Assembly (NCBI GenBank): GCA_020747065.1
Contig: JAGMVK010000016.1
Coordinates: 558,001-622,000 of the forward strand
Length of the DNA stretch: 64,000 nt
Direction of reading: 5' to 3'
Origin: Cadophora sp. MPI-SDFR-AT-0126
Lineage: Eukaryota > Ascomycota > Leotiomycetes > Helotiales > Ploettnerulaceae
A program made the translations under genes and the position numbers. Positions 34,828-48,339 of this stretch are shown piece by piece. Under the pieces are notes generated by a model. The model had not been told where the DNA came from and ran no database searches. It was given only the letters and a program-made list of their open reading frames with translations. Within the stretch, counting starts at the first letter, position 1; each line of letters opens with the position of its first letter.

Positions 34828-37800
34828 ATGGCGCCCGCTGGGAAGAGAAAGAGACCGGAGAGGTCGTCAGTCGATTCGGGGGAGAGCCGACCATCGCCGC
34901 ACCGACCGCAGAGTGCCAGCCTGGCTCAGCATGACAGAGGCTCAGAGATGCGTGATGGAGGCAGAAGATCGAGTCGTGGAGGGCAAGGAGGCGCAGGCGG
35001 AGGTAGAGGAGGTCGAAGGAACGATGCTCGCGACAATCAGAACAAGCTCAATGTTGCTGGTCCTGGCAGGTCGACGCCGACACCCGGTCCTATGTCCCCA
35101 CCCCCTCCTCGACTCGTGAGCGCAGCTCCAACGCCCACAGCCAACACACCCACTACCGAAAATCCCATTCCTATCCCCAGGCCTGACCCAAGCCCGTTTG
35201 ACTACACCTTTTTGACAGAAGAGCGACTCGCGGCATGGGCTACAAAGCGTCAAGAAGTTACGAGCGCAGGGAGACAAGCTATACAAGATGAAGATTCGAC
35301 AGATCTATCTTCGATCTTTCAAGAGCTCATCCGGGCGACTGTGGATGGGCATATGGATCCGACGGTTGCTGGTACTAGCGTGAAGGATATTCTGGAACTT
35401 GAATCTACACCTGCAGATGGAGTAGCACCAACTTTTAATGCGCCGGTTCTATTCCTCGATATTCTATCCATGATGTTAGAAGATGGCACTAAAACCCCGG
35501 CCCTGGTACCCTTCGTTATTGCGACAGAAATCTCGCCCAACCTCATGCGACTCATTTTCGATAATGACGTTCTGGAAGCTCTCGGACTTACCAAGGACAC
35601 ATTCAAGCGTATGTCCGTTCGAAAGGCTACCAACCAGTTGTATCGACAAGGCAATTATAATCTATTACGAGAAGAGACAGAGGGATACTCAAAGCTTGTT
35701 ACGGAGCTTTTCACAACGAGTGGAAGCGAACCACCATCAGGCGAGGTCGTCGAGGAGGCATTCGAGAGGGTCAAAGGCTTGATCGGAACGTTTGATTTGG
35801 ATGTTGGACGAGTGCTTGATATTACACTGGATGTCTTTGCTGCTGTTCTGATCAAGCATTTTCGGTTCTTCATCAAACTCCTACGGGTTAGCTCTTGGTG
35901 GCCACGACATGGTGGAATAGACGGAGAAAGACATGCAGGGCTTCCAAACTGGGCTCTACCGAGTTCACAAGGATGGATGACGACTCCTGAAGAGGAAGAG
36001 ATCTCTAAGCAAGAGCGAAGTACCCGCGATATTCTCTTCTGGGACCGTGCTCGCGAGGTCGGGCTAGATGCATTTTTCGAGGTTGGCGGCCGGCGGGCTG
36101 TTGACGATGAGACAAAGCAGCAGTGCTTAGAGAGCAGCGTCTCAGGCGATGCTGAGTTTGATGCTGATCGGGAATGGATCAAACACACCGGAACCTTACC
36201 ACCATCTGGCAATCGAGTGGCAGCTCAACTTTTGGGCTTCAAATTACGCTTCTATACCTCCGAAGCTCGCGACGACGAAGATGTGCTGCCTGCAAATCTT
36301 ATCTACCTCACAGCACTTCTGATCAAGATTGGATTTATCTCATTGCGAGATCTGTACCCACATCTGTGGCCACTGGACGAAAATATGCCAGCCGTAAGGG
36401 AAGCGAGGCAGCAAGAACTTGCCGAAAAGGAGAAGCTGAGCCGACCTGGTGGCGGAGCAACAAACGCGCTCACCATGGCTGGTGCTTTGACAGATGATGA
36501 CCCAAAAGGTGCCGGTCGAACACGAGAAACTGCGTCTTCGAAATCCGACCCAGCTGCCAAGCCAATCGCCGAATCACAGGAAAAGGATAAGGCAAAAGAA
36601 CCGCAAGATCAGAAAGTCCAGCTTCTCGTTTGTCTTTTGACGATTGGTGCGATTCCGGAATCACTTTTCATGCTTGGTCGATTCCCGTGGCTTCCTGAGG
36701 CATATCCTGAGCTCATTCCGCTCATCAATCGCATCTTGCACCACTCCATCAAAGATCTGTACGATGAAGTAAGACCTGTGGCCACAAACACGGAAGATGT
36801 GGAGTGTCCAACAAAAAAGGTAGCCGAAGCAGACCAAAGTGGAGTGCCTAAGGGGCAAGTACGCCTCGCGCAACTACCCATCAAGAAGCAACTTCGATGG
36901 CCTTTCCCTGACAAGCATGACACCAACGACAGCACATCTTATCGATTTTACTGGGATGAATGGGCGGACGATATACCCATTTGCCGAAATGTTGATGATC
37001 TCTTCACACTCTGCAGCACGTTTCTCAACCTCTCCGGCGTCAACATCGGCAAAGATGCTACTTTGTTGTCGAAGATCACAAGAATCGGCATAGACAGTCT
37101 CAGAACCGATCGCTCCAAAGAGAACTATGAGAGATGGCAAGACCTACTGAAAAGACTTCTCGTTCCAGCTCTCAGTTTGACCAATGCCAATTCCGCATTG
37201 GTCAGTGAGGTTTGGGCTATGCTGAAGCAATTCCCGGTTGCAGTCAGATACTCGATCTATGCCGAATGGTTTGAGGGCCAAACTTCACGTCTTCCTGCAA
37301 TAAAGGCGGCTTTCGCACGAACAAAACTGGAGACCTTGAGCACCATGAAGCGCATCAGCAAGATCAATGTATCACCTATGGCCCGAGCACTTGCCAAAAT
37401 CGCCTATTCATCGCCTGGGATTGTCTTTGGCATTGCTTTGAGTCAGATCGAGTCATACAATAACTTGACTGAAGTGGTGGTCGAGTGTGCAAAACACTTT
37501 ACCAGTCTGGGTTACGATGTCCTAGTTTGGTCCCTCATGAGCGCTCTCGGCGGCAAAGACAGAAATCGAACCAACGCCGAATTTGCACTACTTCCCAGCA
37601 GATGGTTGTTAGCTTTGTCAAGATTCTCAGGCAAAGTCTACAAACGCTACTCGATCTTAAACCTTTCACCTATCCTTCGTTATGTCGCCGATCAATTATA
37701 TCGCGGTAACTCTACAGATCTCGTCATTTTGAAGGAGCTCATTGCCCAGATGTCTGGCATTGTTCCCGACACCGACTTCACTAATGCTCAAATCCACGCC

Positions 37801-40800
37801 ATGACAGGTGGTGAAGAGCTAAGAAAACATACCCTCATCACTTTGTATGATAAGCGTTTTGAATCTACGAAAACCTCACAACGACTCATGAGAGCTCTCA
37901 CCGAGTCAAATCTATCCGGAGGGCTGCTCATATCCATTGCACAGCATCGACAAGCTGCAATCTACAAAATCGCTGATGCGGATGCACACATCAAGCTACT
38001 GGCAACGATGATGGACGACACGCAAGAGGCGCTATCACAATATCTCGAGCTACTTCGTAGCAACCTCTCAATTGAAGAATTTGATCGGCAAGTCCCTGGA
38101 ATTCCAGAACTGCTCAAGGACTTTGGTCTGGACCCTGGACTTGCATTCTTTATCGGACGATCAAGTCTTGCCTATCATAGGTCGAATGCCGCTTCTCCGA
38201 TATTGAACGGGACGACCAAAGCCCTTCCCGAAGTGTCGACCCCCCCTACTACATTAGCCGATGCAGAAGGTGATATCGGTATGGCAGATGCCAAGCCACT
38301 GAATGCAAATGGCGAAGAGACTGACACTTCGAAGCTTGTCAATGGAAATGCTATCCAGGAAGATGAGCATATGGTGGATGTGAAGGAGGAGGGTCCTCCG
38401 TCGCCTAAGAGTGACCCGTTCCACAAGATTCTGGAACCGATAATTGAGGCCGTGCAGACTGTTCTACCGGAAGGATCCTTCAAATCGTTAAGTCCCGAAC
38501 TCTATGTCACTTTCTGGGCCTCAGCACTTGGCGATCTGGCTATTCCCAACCACAGCTATGAAAGCGAAATATCTCGGCTGGTTGTCGAAATTTCAGAATT
38601 GGCTAAAGACAGAACAGATATGAGCAGGGCAGGAGTAGCAGCGAAGGAGGCGAAGAAGAAGCAGCTTTCCTCGACTCGGGACAAATTGATTGCCGAATTC
38701 AAAGAAGCACTCAACAATTTCAGCCAGAAGAAGATCCGTCTACTTAAAACCAAGTCGCTCTGGTTTAGTAAGACTCTCAATCCAAACTTTGCTATGGAGG
38801 CATTCCTTGAAAAATGCCTGCTCCCCCGGCTTCTTTTGTCTCCTAGCGATTCTGAATACTGTTTCAAGATGGTCAAATTCCTCCATGAGAATGGCGTTCC
38901 ATACTTCCGAACCTTGGCGCTGTACAGCCAAATTTTTCGACCTAATCGCCTCCGTGCCATCATATTCGCATGCACCGTGCGTGAAGCTGAGAACTTAGGA
39001 CGATTCCTTAGACTCGTTCTCATAGATCTATCTCGATGGCACACGGACTCGACTATTTTTGAGAAGGAAGCATGGGGTACCGGCGGGAATCTTCCTGGCT
39101 TTGCAAAGGCTCTTGATGATAACGGCAAGCCAAAAGGTCTGGTTGCTTATGATGGTGACAATGGCTTCAAGAGTCTACTTCTCCGCTGGCATACAGCCTT
39201 GAACACCGCTATCCGGGACTGTTTGGGAGGAACTGAGTGGATGCATATTCGGAATGCCATTACAGTTTTGAAGTCCGTTGTCGAGGTCTTCCCTACCATT
39301 AACTTCCATGGCACCAAAATTTTGGAGCAGCTTGAGGTTATTGCGACCAGAGAAAAGGGAACCCGCGAAGATTTATCACTCACCGGCAATGCAGTATTGG
39401 TTCAATTGAAGAAGAGAGAACCAAAATGGGTCATGGTGCAGGCATTTGGTCATGTTGGTTCAATGGCTCACGCTGCAGTAAGTTGAATGACCCCGGTGGC
39501 GTCCGTCACTTGACTAATTGTCTTCTCTCAGAATGACTCTGCAAATGCGAGTCAAGAAAGCGGTAAACCAGCTGCGAAGTCGCTCTTGAAGCCCACCGCT
39601 CCAGAGTTCAAGCCCGGTTCTCGAGCTAGGTTAGTCCAGAACTCATCCCTGAGAGTATCCTCACTAACATGTAGCAGTTCTCAAGGGGCTTCTACCCCCA
39701 AGGCTCCAGTTCCAACAGAAGTCGAGGACGGCGAGGTTGATGATGCCAAGATTTCCCGAGGCGGGACGAAGCCAAGTGATTCAGCAGATAATGGACGAGA
39801 TACAAAGCGCCCTCTACCACCGACTGCAGCCCTGGAATCGAAGAAGATAGATGTGCTTGCTGAGCGAGATCGCTTTAAGGCAGCAAAAGCGTTGCAATCA
39901 ACACCCGCAAATGTTCCATCTCGTCCAGACCTGGGCAGAAACACGCCATCGACATCACTACTTGATAGAGGAAGCCCCAACCTCCCAAGTCGTCCCGATG
40001 CACCATTTCCTAGCCGTGATCTACTCGACAGACACCCTCGTCATGGCGATCGAAGAGAGGGGCGAGACTCCCGCCTTCAAGATTCAAGATTAGACCGTCC
40101 GAGCGGTCGACCTGGAGAGCGACCAATCGAGAGACTTGGGGACAGGCCTGGGGACAGGGCTCGCGACTTTCCCGGCAATGATAGACGTGCACCAGAGCCT
40201 GCATCACGAGAATTTGGACGATCTTCGGACAGAGTACCTGCTCCGGATCGCGAGCGAGTTCGACCGGATCCTCCTCCCCGATGGACAGCTGACTCCGCTC
40301 GCGATAAGATTGAACGTACTGCGAGAGAAAGAGAAGTTGATAACGGTCGTCTATCCCGCGAAATGCCACCTCCGAGACCTTCTGGACAACTGTCGGACCG
40401 TACGCCTGCCGCCACAGCTGAGAAGTTACCAGCTGTCAACCCGGAACGACAAGAGATCATCAACCCCGAGCGTGCTGCCCTGATTTCTGCCGACAAGAAC
40501 CCATCTCGATCCAACTCACCTCGGCGAGGTAGAGAAGAACCGAGAGATAGAGTCTCTTCAAGACCCCAGTCGCCCCGGAGACATGGTGCCGATAAGGAGC
40601 ACCCAGATTCTAGACGGGATGACCGACCATCCCGAAATCCTCCAGAGCCTTACAACTCTCCTCGTGGCCGCGTTGAAGATGCGCATCCCCCACCAGCAGG
40701 TCCACGAAGCGATCGACCCATGGACAGAGAGCGAGGCGGTCCAAATGACAGGCCAACTTTCCAGCCAACTCAGCCTCCGCCCAGATCTTCAGATCCTGAT

Positions 40801-42288
40801 CATGGCCGATTAAATGCTGTTAACAGATCACAGCCAGATCCCAACTTTGGTCGTCTCTCAGCACCCGCACAGGACATCCCTTCTGGACCTCGAGATAGAA
40901 CCAGTCGTGGCAATCGTATGGGAAATGCTCCGATACCACCACGCCCAGGTGCAAGATCTGGAGAGATGCCTCGACCCCCGACACCAGAGAAGCAACCACC
41001 TACAGGTCCATCTGGAGGACGTCATCCAAGACGCTCTGCATCAGGCCAATTTGACTCGACCCCTGTCGCTTCCGGCCCTAACGCGACTCCTGCTACACCG
41101 GTAACACCATCTCCAGTATCTGCGATTCATCCAGATCGATTAAAGCAACTTGGTGGTCCTCTTTCTCGGCCGCATATGCAATCCCAAGTAACGCCCCAGC
41201 CAACCGCACCGATTCACCCAGATAGACTGCGGGCATTCGGCAACGAAGAGGCAGTCAAGCCTCAGTCTCCGTCTCAGATGAACAGTAATAACAATAATCG
41301 CGCAAGACCCAGTGTGCCGCCCTTGGCAACCTCAGGTCCTCCATCAGGCCCCAAAGGTTCTCAAGCGAGTCCCGTTCATCCTGGTCCAAATGGATTTGCT
41401 GCTCCAACTGGTCCAGCATCGGCGACAGAACGTGCTGCTAGGGGTGGTAGACGACAACTTGCTGGTATCAACACCATGCTGCAGCAAGCTGGACAACAGA
41501 ATACCCCTGACAGAGTAAATGTTCGTGGTCGCGGGAGAATGAGCTCGGGCATGGGGCCTGAGACACCCAATTCGGGTCCACCAACTCCGTCTTTACCAGT
41601 TCCACCTCCACCGCCTGGGCCACCACCTTCTCGACAGGAGACTGCTAGAGATTCTGGCCGAGATCTTATCAATCCAGCACGTGCTGATCTAATTACTGGA
41701 TCCGAAGCACTAAATGAAGATCGCGACCGAGATCGCAGTGGACGAAGAGATCGTTCCGGTAAAAGCCGTCGAAACTCCAGAAGTCCAGGACGCGAACGCG
41801 AATCAAAGCGTGGCGGCCCTGAAGATGAGCGTAGCCAGAGAAGTGACTATAGAGACCGCGACCGGAGGACAACTGAACGATCTGATCCAGAGAAGGATAG
41901 GCACCAGAGCAAGTCTTCACCAGCACCATCTAGGGATTTGATGGCCGGTAGAGAGTCAACCGGGGGAAGGGAAAGTGGTAGAGATCGCGAGCGCGGGGAC
42001 CGTGATAGGGAAAGCAATCGTCGGGACGGCAGGGAGCGAGACATAACTCGTGATCCCAACTCTAGCTGGACTGGCGAGCGTGGGCATGAGCGCGGTGAAA
42101 GAGGGAATGAGAGAGGAAGTGGACGAAACAGTCGGGACACACGCAGTAGCGGTGATCTTCGAGGCAGTGGAGAAGAGCGCCGAGACGGGCGAGGAAGCAG
42201 AGAAGATGGCGGCAGCGGTCGAAAGCGACGTAGTGATGAAGGCGGCATGGAATCCAGAAGTGGCCACGACAAGAGAGTCCGCCGATAA
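34828..42288 (+). CDS. THO2: THO complex subunit 2, about 2,453 aa
   Basis: The scaffold of the THO/TREX complex, which couples RNA polymerase II transcription to mRNP assembly and export. Exon 1 is 34828-39477. A 54-nt intron (GTAAGT...CTCAG) leads to exon 2 at 39532, ending at 42288. A second small intron at 39630-39674 (GTTAGT donor, CACTAAC branch, TAG acceptor) is probable; it keeps frame and has no stop, so retention would add 15 residues. The N-terminal 110 residues are basic and Pro/Gly-rich. Residues about 115-1500 form the helical THOC2 core, with family blocks such as GKDRNRTNAEFALLPSRWLL, LSPELYVTFWASALGDL, TLNPNFAMEAFLEKCLLPR and ALYSQIFRPN. The last about 900 residues are disordered: Pro- and Ser-rich, then dense Arg/Asp/Glu/Ser repeats, a common RNA-binding tail. 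The start is the first ATG, in MAPAGKRKR; a GTG two codons upstream is not used. Confidence 0.95.
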
Positions 42289-44279
42289 ATTGTAGCACAA
42301 AATTGAAGGAAAGCAGGAAGATATGTGCATCTAGACCAGTGCATTTATTCGGCTAGAGATTGGTTGGTCGGTTGAGGTGATATATGTACGATGGTTGGAG
42401 ATACTTTTCCTTATTGCGATTCATGATCGATCGGTCGATTGGGCGAGGCGATGAGGCGAGCATTGCAAGGCGTTAGCGAATCGAATCGATATCAATCAGT
42501 CAAAACAATGCGAACTCTTTATATTGCGACTGTGGCATTTTCATGGCGCAAATCATTATTGGATAAATGCATGATACCAGAGAAGAGAGGCAGTAGAGGG
42601 AGCAAACGCGACAGAACCAGCTTTGTGATATGAGGGTGCGGAGTTGAGTTTGGATTGGATGGTGTAGATTTTTCCAATTCTGTTTCCTACATGGAATGAA
42701 ACTTTTCATGGCTTCTTGTATGTGAATAAATATGTACCATAGCAGGAATTAGTCAGCATCTGTCTGCTGATTTTCACGGTCGACCGTAACTTGTGCCTGC
42801 TATGCAAGCGAACTCTACCGATAGTCAACCTGAATTATGCTATCAAAGATAATGCCGGGGCAGATCCTTGACATTGAGGGATATCGACCGTTGGAGAATT
42901 GGGTAGAGAAGGGATTGGGATTTTGCTTTTGAAAATCTGCTCTGCTTTGATGGTCTTGAACATCTGGGTAAGAAATCGTCTTGTAAGGTGCTCTACAAAA
43001 TTACATTGAACCTTTGCTTATTTCAAATTGCAACTTCACGGGATATGAGTTAGTATTATTGAAGGATCAATCATGGATGACAATGTGCAGCTCCGGTCTT
43101 AAATGCCTGTCCCCCTCCACGTGCACTTCCAGCATCAGCACGCTGACCTGGCTAGCTCTATTTCATCTACTCCCTTCTTGAGTGGCCATTGCCTATATAC
43201 AGACCCCAATCTCAAGCTTGCTTTCACTCTGGCTCTATGCAGTCAGTCTCAGCATCTCCGAACAGGCCAGAGGAAATCCCTCCCAACATTCTGCTGTGCC
43301 CATTAGCCTCAACTTCAAAAACCAAGTCTGCCGGGGAGGATATCCGAAAACCTTCAGCTCGTCGATCTCTTCCTTTTCGCGGTAGACAACGCGAATGAAA
43401 GTTTCGGGAGAATGCAAACCGGATTTCAAATCTGTGGGTCGCCATTCTGTTAACTCCGCGACTTGGTCCGAGAAGCGAAAGCAAAGCTGAAGTTGAGTGA
43501 TCGGCGAGCCTCAACCCCATGTCCTTGTACCGTACAGTAGTGTGCCGTACCAACGCAGTGGCGGCTTGTGGAAGACGCGAAGACTGTTTTCAGTTTTTTG
43601 CACAAAGTTAGCTTCTCGAGAAATTCGGCTGAATTGAGATCGGCGAAGCTTACGACTTGTGAGTTAGTAATCTGGGGGATTTTTGGGACGGGAAGTTGGG
43701 CATCACCACTTAAGCGGGTTTAGTTGTTGGTCGAAAATCCGGTCCGGATGGCGAACGAGACGAAGCGAGGTAGGGATAGGGGACCCTGATTTGCGTTTTT
43801 GCCAAGAGTGGAGGACCTGGTGGGTGGGTGTGATGGTTCGTGAGATCTGCGATTTGAGATCGGTCTGAAGATTCGCGAGCTGTTGATCGACGCAATTATG
43901 GTGATGGATGGGATGGTTTGAAAGAGATAATTATTTGCAGGGTCTATGAAGGGATCTCCCGGATGGAGACGAGTGAGGCATTTTGGGAGAACCAGTCATC
44001 TATCACGTCTGATCCAAGCAAAAGGTGGGACTTCGTGGGTTGAAAAATTCATGCGGGGGAGGAAACTTGAGCCAGCATGCGTCAAAAGTATCGCGGAACT
44101 TTAATTAACAGTATTTCAACGTCAGGTTAATTTCAAAAATGGAGCGCGAGTTTCAATAGGAGACAGATATATCAAGCTAGGGAAATCCCAATAGCTGAGT
44201 GTATTATGATATCCAAGACAGGGATTGGCATCTTCTAGATATGTACATGTGCCAATGCCACGAAGCGATCGAACAAGAT
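42289..44279. other. Gene-free stretch, about 2 kb
   Basis: Between the convergent ends of THO2 and the tyrosinase gene. Several short frames (for example 43103-43398 plus and 43224-43553 minus) overlap each other and show no domain. No inverted terminal repeats seen. Confidence 0.5.
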
Positions 44280-45780
44280 TTAGACATAAATGTAGCAGAG
44301 AGGTCCAGCTTGTGTAGACATCAAAGCTCCGATTGTTGTATCAGGACCATTGACGCCCAAGGTGATGGTATCCTGAAGTGTTCCATCTCTGCTAGGTGGG
44401 CTGTTGTTCAAGGTGATAGTTCCGGCAATGGCATTCTGTCTGTTCTGGATATCCTGATTCTGCCAGATCCACCAGGTACGGTCGATTTGAGCATGGTGAA
44501 GCCAGAATGCTGGGTCTCCTGGAGAGACGAAGATATCTCCACCTGGGTCACCACCGATGGTGAAGTGGCCGGCGGTGTGCACGCCGTAGAATCCAGTTGC
44601 GAAGTCACCTTGCATGACGGTTTGGAAGCTGTTGATGTCAGTGTTCTCGGTGATGAGGTCGGAGGAGTTCTTGTCGGTTGACCAGCGGGAGGAGACCCAT
44701 GGGGAGACGTCGCGGCGGAGACAGCGTGGGTTGTAGGCTGAGCCGGGGAAGCTTGCGGTGAGGCCTTCAATGGCGAGAGTTGGTGAGACAGGGCCGAGGT
44801 TCACTTTCATGCTGGACTTGCTGTCAGTGAGTCTCTTTTGAACTTCGAGTAATGTAACTTACTTCTTGAATGGACCTTTGGTTACACACCCACCACCAGC
44901 ACCGGCAGGGATACAGTTGAGGCCAGTTGGGAGACCGTTGGTGCAGTTATGTGGCGCGTAGTCACCGTTGCCGCCAATGGAATAGTCTGAGCCGTCGAAG
45001 ACTGGTGAGTTGATGGGATCGAAGGCAGTCTTGCCCCAGTTCTGCAAAAGCCTGTTAGTTGCTTTTATTCTGGAAGATCATGTGTTGGAGGAAAGGTAAG
45101 TCGTACCCAGTACTATTAAGTGTTAGTTCAGGCATTCTTACTCAAGTGCTGCATGGGATGAAAACTTACTGGTTGGTAACCCTTGTAACCACACTCGTTC
45201 CTGAGAGCTTGCTCATAAGTCCAGACGAAATATCTGTGCCATGACAGGAAGTTTGCCTAGGTCATAATGAGTGAATGAATTGCGATGGGCTGTTCCGTAA
45301 GACATACCGTTCCGTGGATTGTCAATGTTTGCTCAATGTGAGTCCAAACAAAATCATCGTATCTTCAACATGGTTAGCACGATCGTCAAGTATGGACGTA
45401 GTGCAGCTTGCCTCGACTTGGCTCCAGGAACTAGAGTCTGATTGGTTCTTGCGGGCTTTGATTGCAGGCACAAGACGGCGTCCGTGTATGCCTTTCGCTC
45501 AGAAGGAAGAAGTGTTGACCTGTTCAAATATAAGCACGTGGGATTTTCAAGAGATGCTTGATGTTGAGGCTCACCATTCTCGTCTGATAGCAGCATTTCC
45601 AAGGTTGCATTGCTGTTGTTTGCCCTGAAAGGCCTGACCGATCTGGTAAATGGCAAGGTTCAGAAGACCCTTGCCAGCCAACAGATCAGTGGCAGTGGTG
45701 GAAGCAGGTGTGAATGAGGCTGCTGATGCGGAGGAAGCCAGCAACAGAGGCGCTACCACAGCCGAAAATTGAAAGAGCAT
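44280..45780 (-). CDS. Secreted tyrosinase, 390 aa, seven exons
   Basis: A type-3 copper monophenol/o-diphenol oxidase. Exons: 45780-45575, 45519-45412, 45362-45308, 45256-45170, 45112-45107, 45041-44863 and 44811-44280. Intron 2 is GC-AG (GCAAGC donor). Exon 5 is only 6 nt (TACTGG) and supplies the Tyr153-Trp154 pair of the conserved YQPYWNWG block. Residues 1-20 are a signal peptide ending in an Ala/Ser-rich cleavage region. Copper A ligands: His113, His121 (IHG) and His130 (WHRYF). Copper B: His292 and His296 (GVHTAGH) plus His319 or His320 in FWLHHAQIDRTWW. Cys residues in the loop after residue 165 (HNCTNG, LNCIPAG, GGCV) probably form disulphides. The size fits the short secreted fungal tyrosinases that lack the C-terminal lid domain. 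Roles in melanin or phenolic detoxification are inferred. Confidence 0.92.
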
Positions 45781-48339
45781 GATTGCAAAGGACTGAACAC
45801 TAGGAGGCTTGGAATAGAACCGGTAAAGATCCTATTAACTTGAAACCTAAAAAGTTATCGAGTTGCCGTCTGCTCCTGAGGATTGCATGAGCGAAATCGA
45901 ACGTATTTGAACCTCGTGGCACCCTAGTCGTTTTCGTGCAACGAGATAGGCATGAATAACTGCCGGATATTGGCGCCTGTATTCGAGTCGAGCTGGGTAT
46001 CCAATCCACCTTCAAGCCAATAGTCCGGGACGGGAAAGGCAAACGCTACCGTTGTTGTGGACCTCGAAGGAACGAAGATTGGAAGGATTGAAAGGACCCG
46101 AAGAGTCTGACAGCCAGAAACAATTCCACCCATGCACTGGGGTGCCTAGCATATCTTCATGCAGAAGCAACAATTCAACTATCCGACCAATGAACCGATG
46201 TTCTTGCCCAGGGGTAAGTTAAAAGCCCTAACCCGACTGTACCGAAGGCTCAAGTGGGGAGAACGATACCGTATGCAAGTGAAAATTAATTGGCCCAGCA
46301 GTCATGCAAGCTAGCACTAGATTCCCAGCCGTCCGTTCCGCCTTCAAAACGGGGGCTCGGGGAGGATGTTTAGTTGCCTTCCCACTTGTCAAACAATCCT
46401 TCAGCTCAAAGCCTCCCTTTTCAAACTATACCAGATGTATCTAGAACTTGATGACCTGGCAATCGAGTATCGAGTCCGGTTCGTTATCTCGTACCTAGCC
46501 TATGCACCATTTTGATAGTCTGATGTTTGTTCGGAGAAGTTCCTGAATACTGACGAAGTCAAACCATGTATGTCCTGGCCAAAGCTCTTGAGCACACTTT
46601 CGACGTATCATCCCGACCACGTTTTGCCACGAGGTAATGGTTCTTACTCCAGTAGCTCTTTCTGGAAGGTGGAAGGAGTTGTGGAACTTGCAGTGATAAG
46701 AATCAGCAGAGATGTTCTAGTGTGTTTCTCGCTTCCAGAATGATTTCTTCCTAACCCCTCTCAGCCGAAAAAAAGGGGCGTACGGGGCGGAGCGGGCCCT
46801 GCAAATCGCTTCTGTTTCCGTCCACTGTAAAGAGAGCTACGATTGGGTAAAATCAAGCTTACCGACCTTAGCTGACGGACAATTGACAGAAGTCTTACCC
46901 ACACCAATATCCACCCCTACCTTATTTTCTCTCCCCAATCCACCTCACCCATCGTCTATCGGAGATCAAGGGTTACATTGAGCATCGACTGTCGTTCCAC
47001 GATGGCTCCTTTGGTACCAGTTCCACAGTGCGAATTGCTGGCTTGCTTAAAAATAAATCATTCAGAAATCGTCAAGTCTGTGAGTGTGGTGTTCGAATAG
47101 GGTAGTGCACATTTCCAAGATGTCAACAACCCTGTCGAAAGAGACTTTACTGGGATATGCCTGGAGGGGGCTCGCCGGATCTTCATCCACGACGGTCGAC
47201 TACACAGGGGCTGGATACCCCTCCATTCAGATACACCACCAATCGCTTCTTCGTATCGCCCGAGGATTGTCTGAGTCGAATATCTCCATACAACAATAAT
47301 CCCAAGCGTGCCTCATCAGATCTCGGACCCGAAGATGACATGCTGCTCATACAGCACGATCAGAGCGTTGCATCGAACAAGCAAAGCCTCGATTCCCGCT
47401 GTCACGGAAAACTTCGCTTCCAGACGAATTGAGACGATAGCCGATCCGGTGTGCCGTGTCTCGTTTAGAAATCCAAACGACTGATGAAGTGATTCCTTCA
47501 TTCAGACTGGCGTTGCCCCAACCCCAGCACTCGCATTCCCCGCCGGTGCGATTCTGCTATCACTCCTTTTCCACGTTAGTCCTCGGTGCGATCATTGAGG
47601 GAAGTCCAATTCAACAGTTCAGATGAACCAGCATATTCAGTTTTCGCTGATCATATAGAAAGTCTTGGTTCGAACACATTATCCAATCCTATCAGAGTCA
47701 GACAGAACGCAGGGCAGTCCTTGAAGCGTCAAAGGTAAAAGAGACAGCTCGGCACAGAGATCTTGATACCCGAGCTATTTCTTTAGCTGCAGTAGCGTTT
47801 CCAAGTTGAAGAAATTCAGGAACGGCATGTACTGCAGGGTGGGGCTCCGGGCACTCTCCTTAGTTGACTGTGTGGAGTTATGAATTCCATCCAGTGTGGT
47901 AGCGGAAGTATTCGTCCAATGAAAAACCACCGCGAACTTCGGACGGAGGTCTAAAAATGCCGTAACTTCGAGCTCAACTAGGCAATCGAACAAGGTTGGG
48001 GCGTCGATGGCGTTGTCCCTAAACATTCTTGTGTAGCAGCCGTCTCTGTTCTTGTCCATCTTTCCCTTTGTGAGATGTGACTGCACAAATCTTGGTATGA
48101 TGCCACATGGTAACCAGGAGAGAGAGACGGCCTGAAGACGCAAAAAGTGTTTGGACCTTCATCCGTCGCTTCGACCCTGGTATATGTATAATATATGAAG
48201 GGGGTACCCCACAGGATCGCAATTCACAACCAACGCGCAACCTGTGCAAGGCGATCGTTACTTTTTGTTGTTTCCAAAGGATCGGCAGAGTTTGATAAGC
48301 TTGTTGGAATTCAGAGCCGATAAGCTTTCGATCCTCGAG
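45781..48339. other. Gene-free stretch, about 2.6 kb
   Basis: Separates the divergent tyrosinase and rhodopsin-like genes. Open frames at 45924-46133 (minus), 47084-47432 (plus) and 47775-48143 (minus) are short and unrecognised. A hydrophobic open stretch at about 47507-47573 (reading GVAPTPALAFPAG then a leucine-rich run) follows a good CATTCAG acceptor, but I could not build a gene around it. A run of A and G-rich sequence lies at 46765-46800. Confidence 0.45.

Noticed and set aside
34487..35119. 210-aa plus-strand frame upstream of and overlapping THO2
   Set aside because: It overlaps the THO2 start in another frame, is Arg-rich by composition bias, and has no domain. THO2 is secure.
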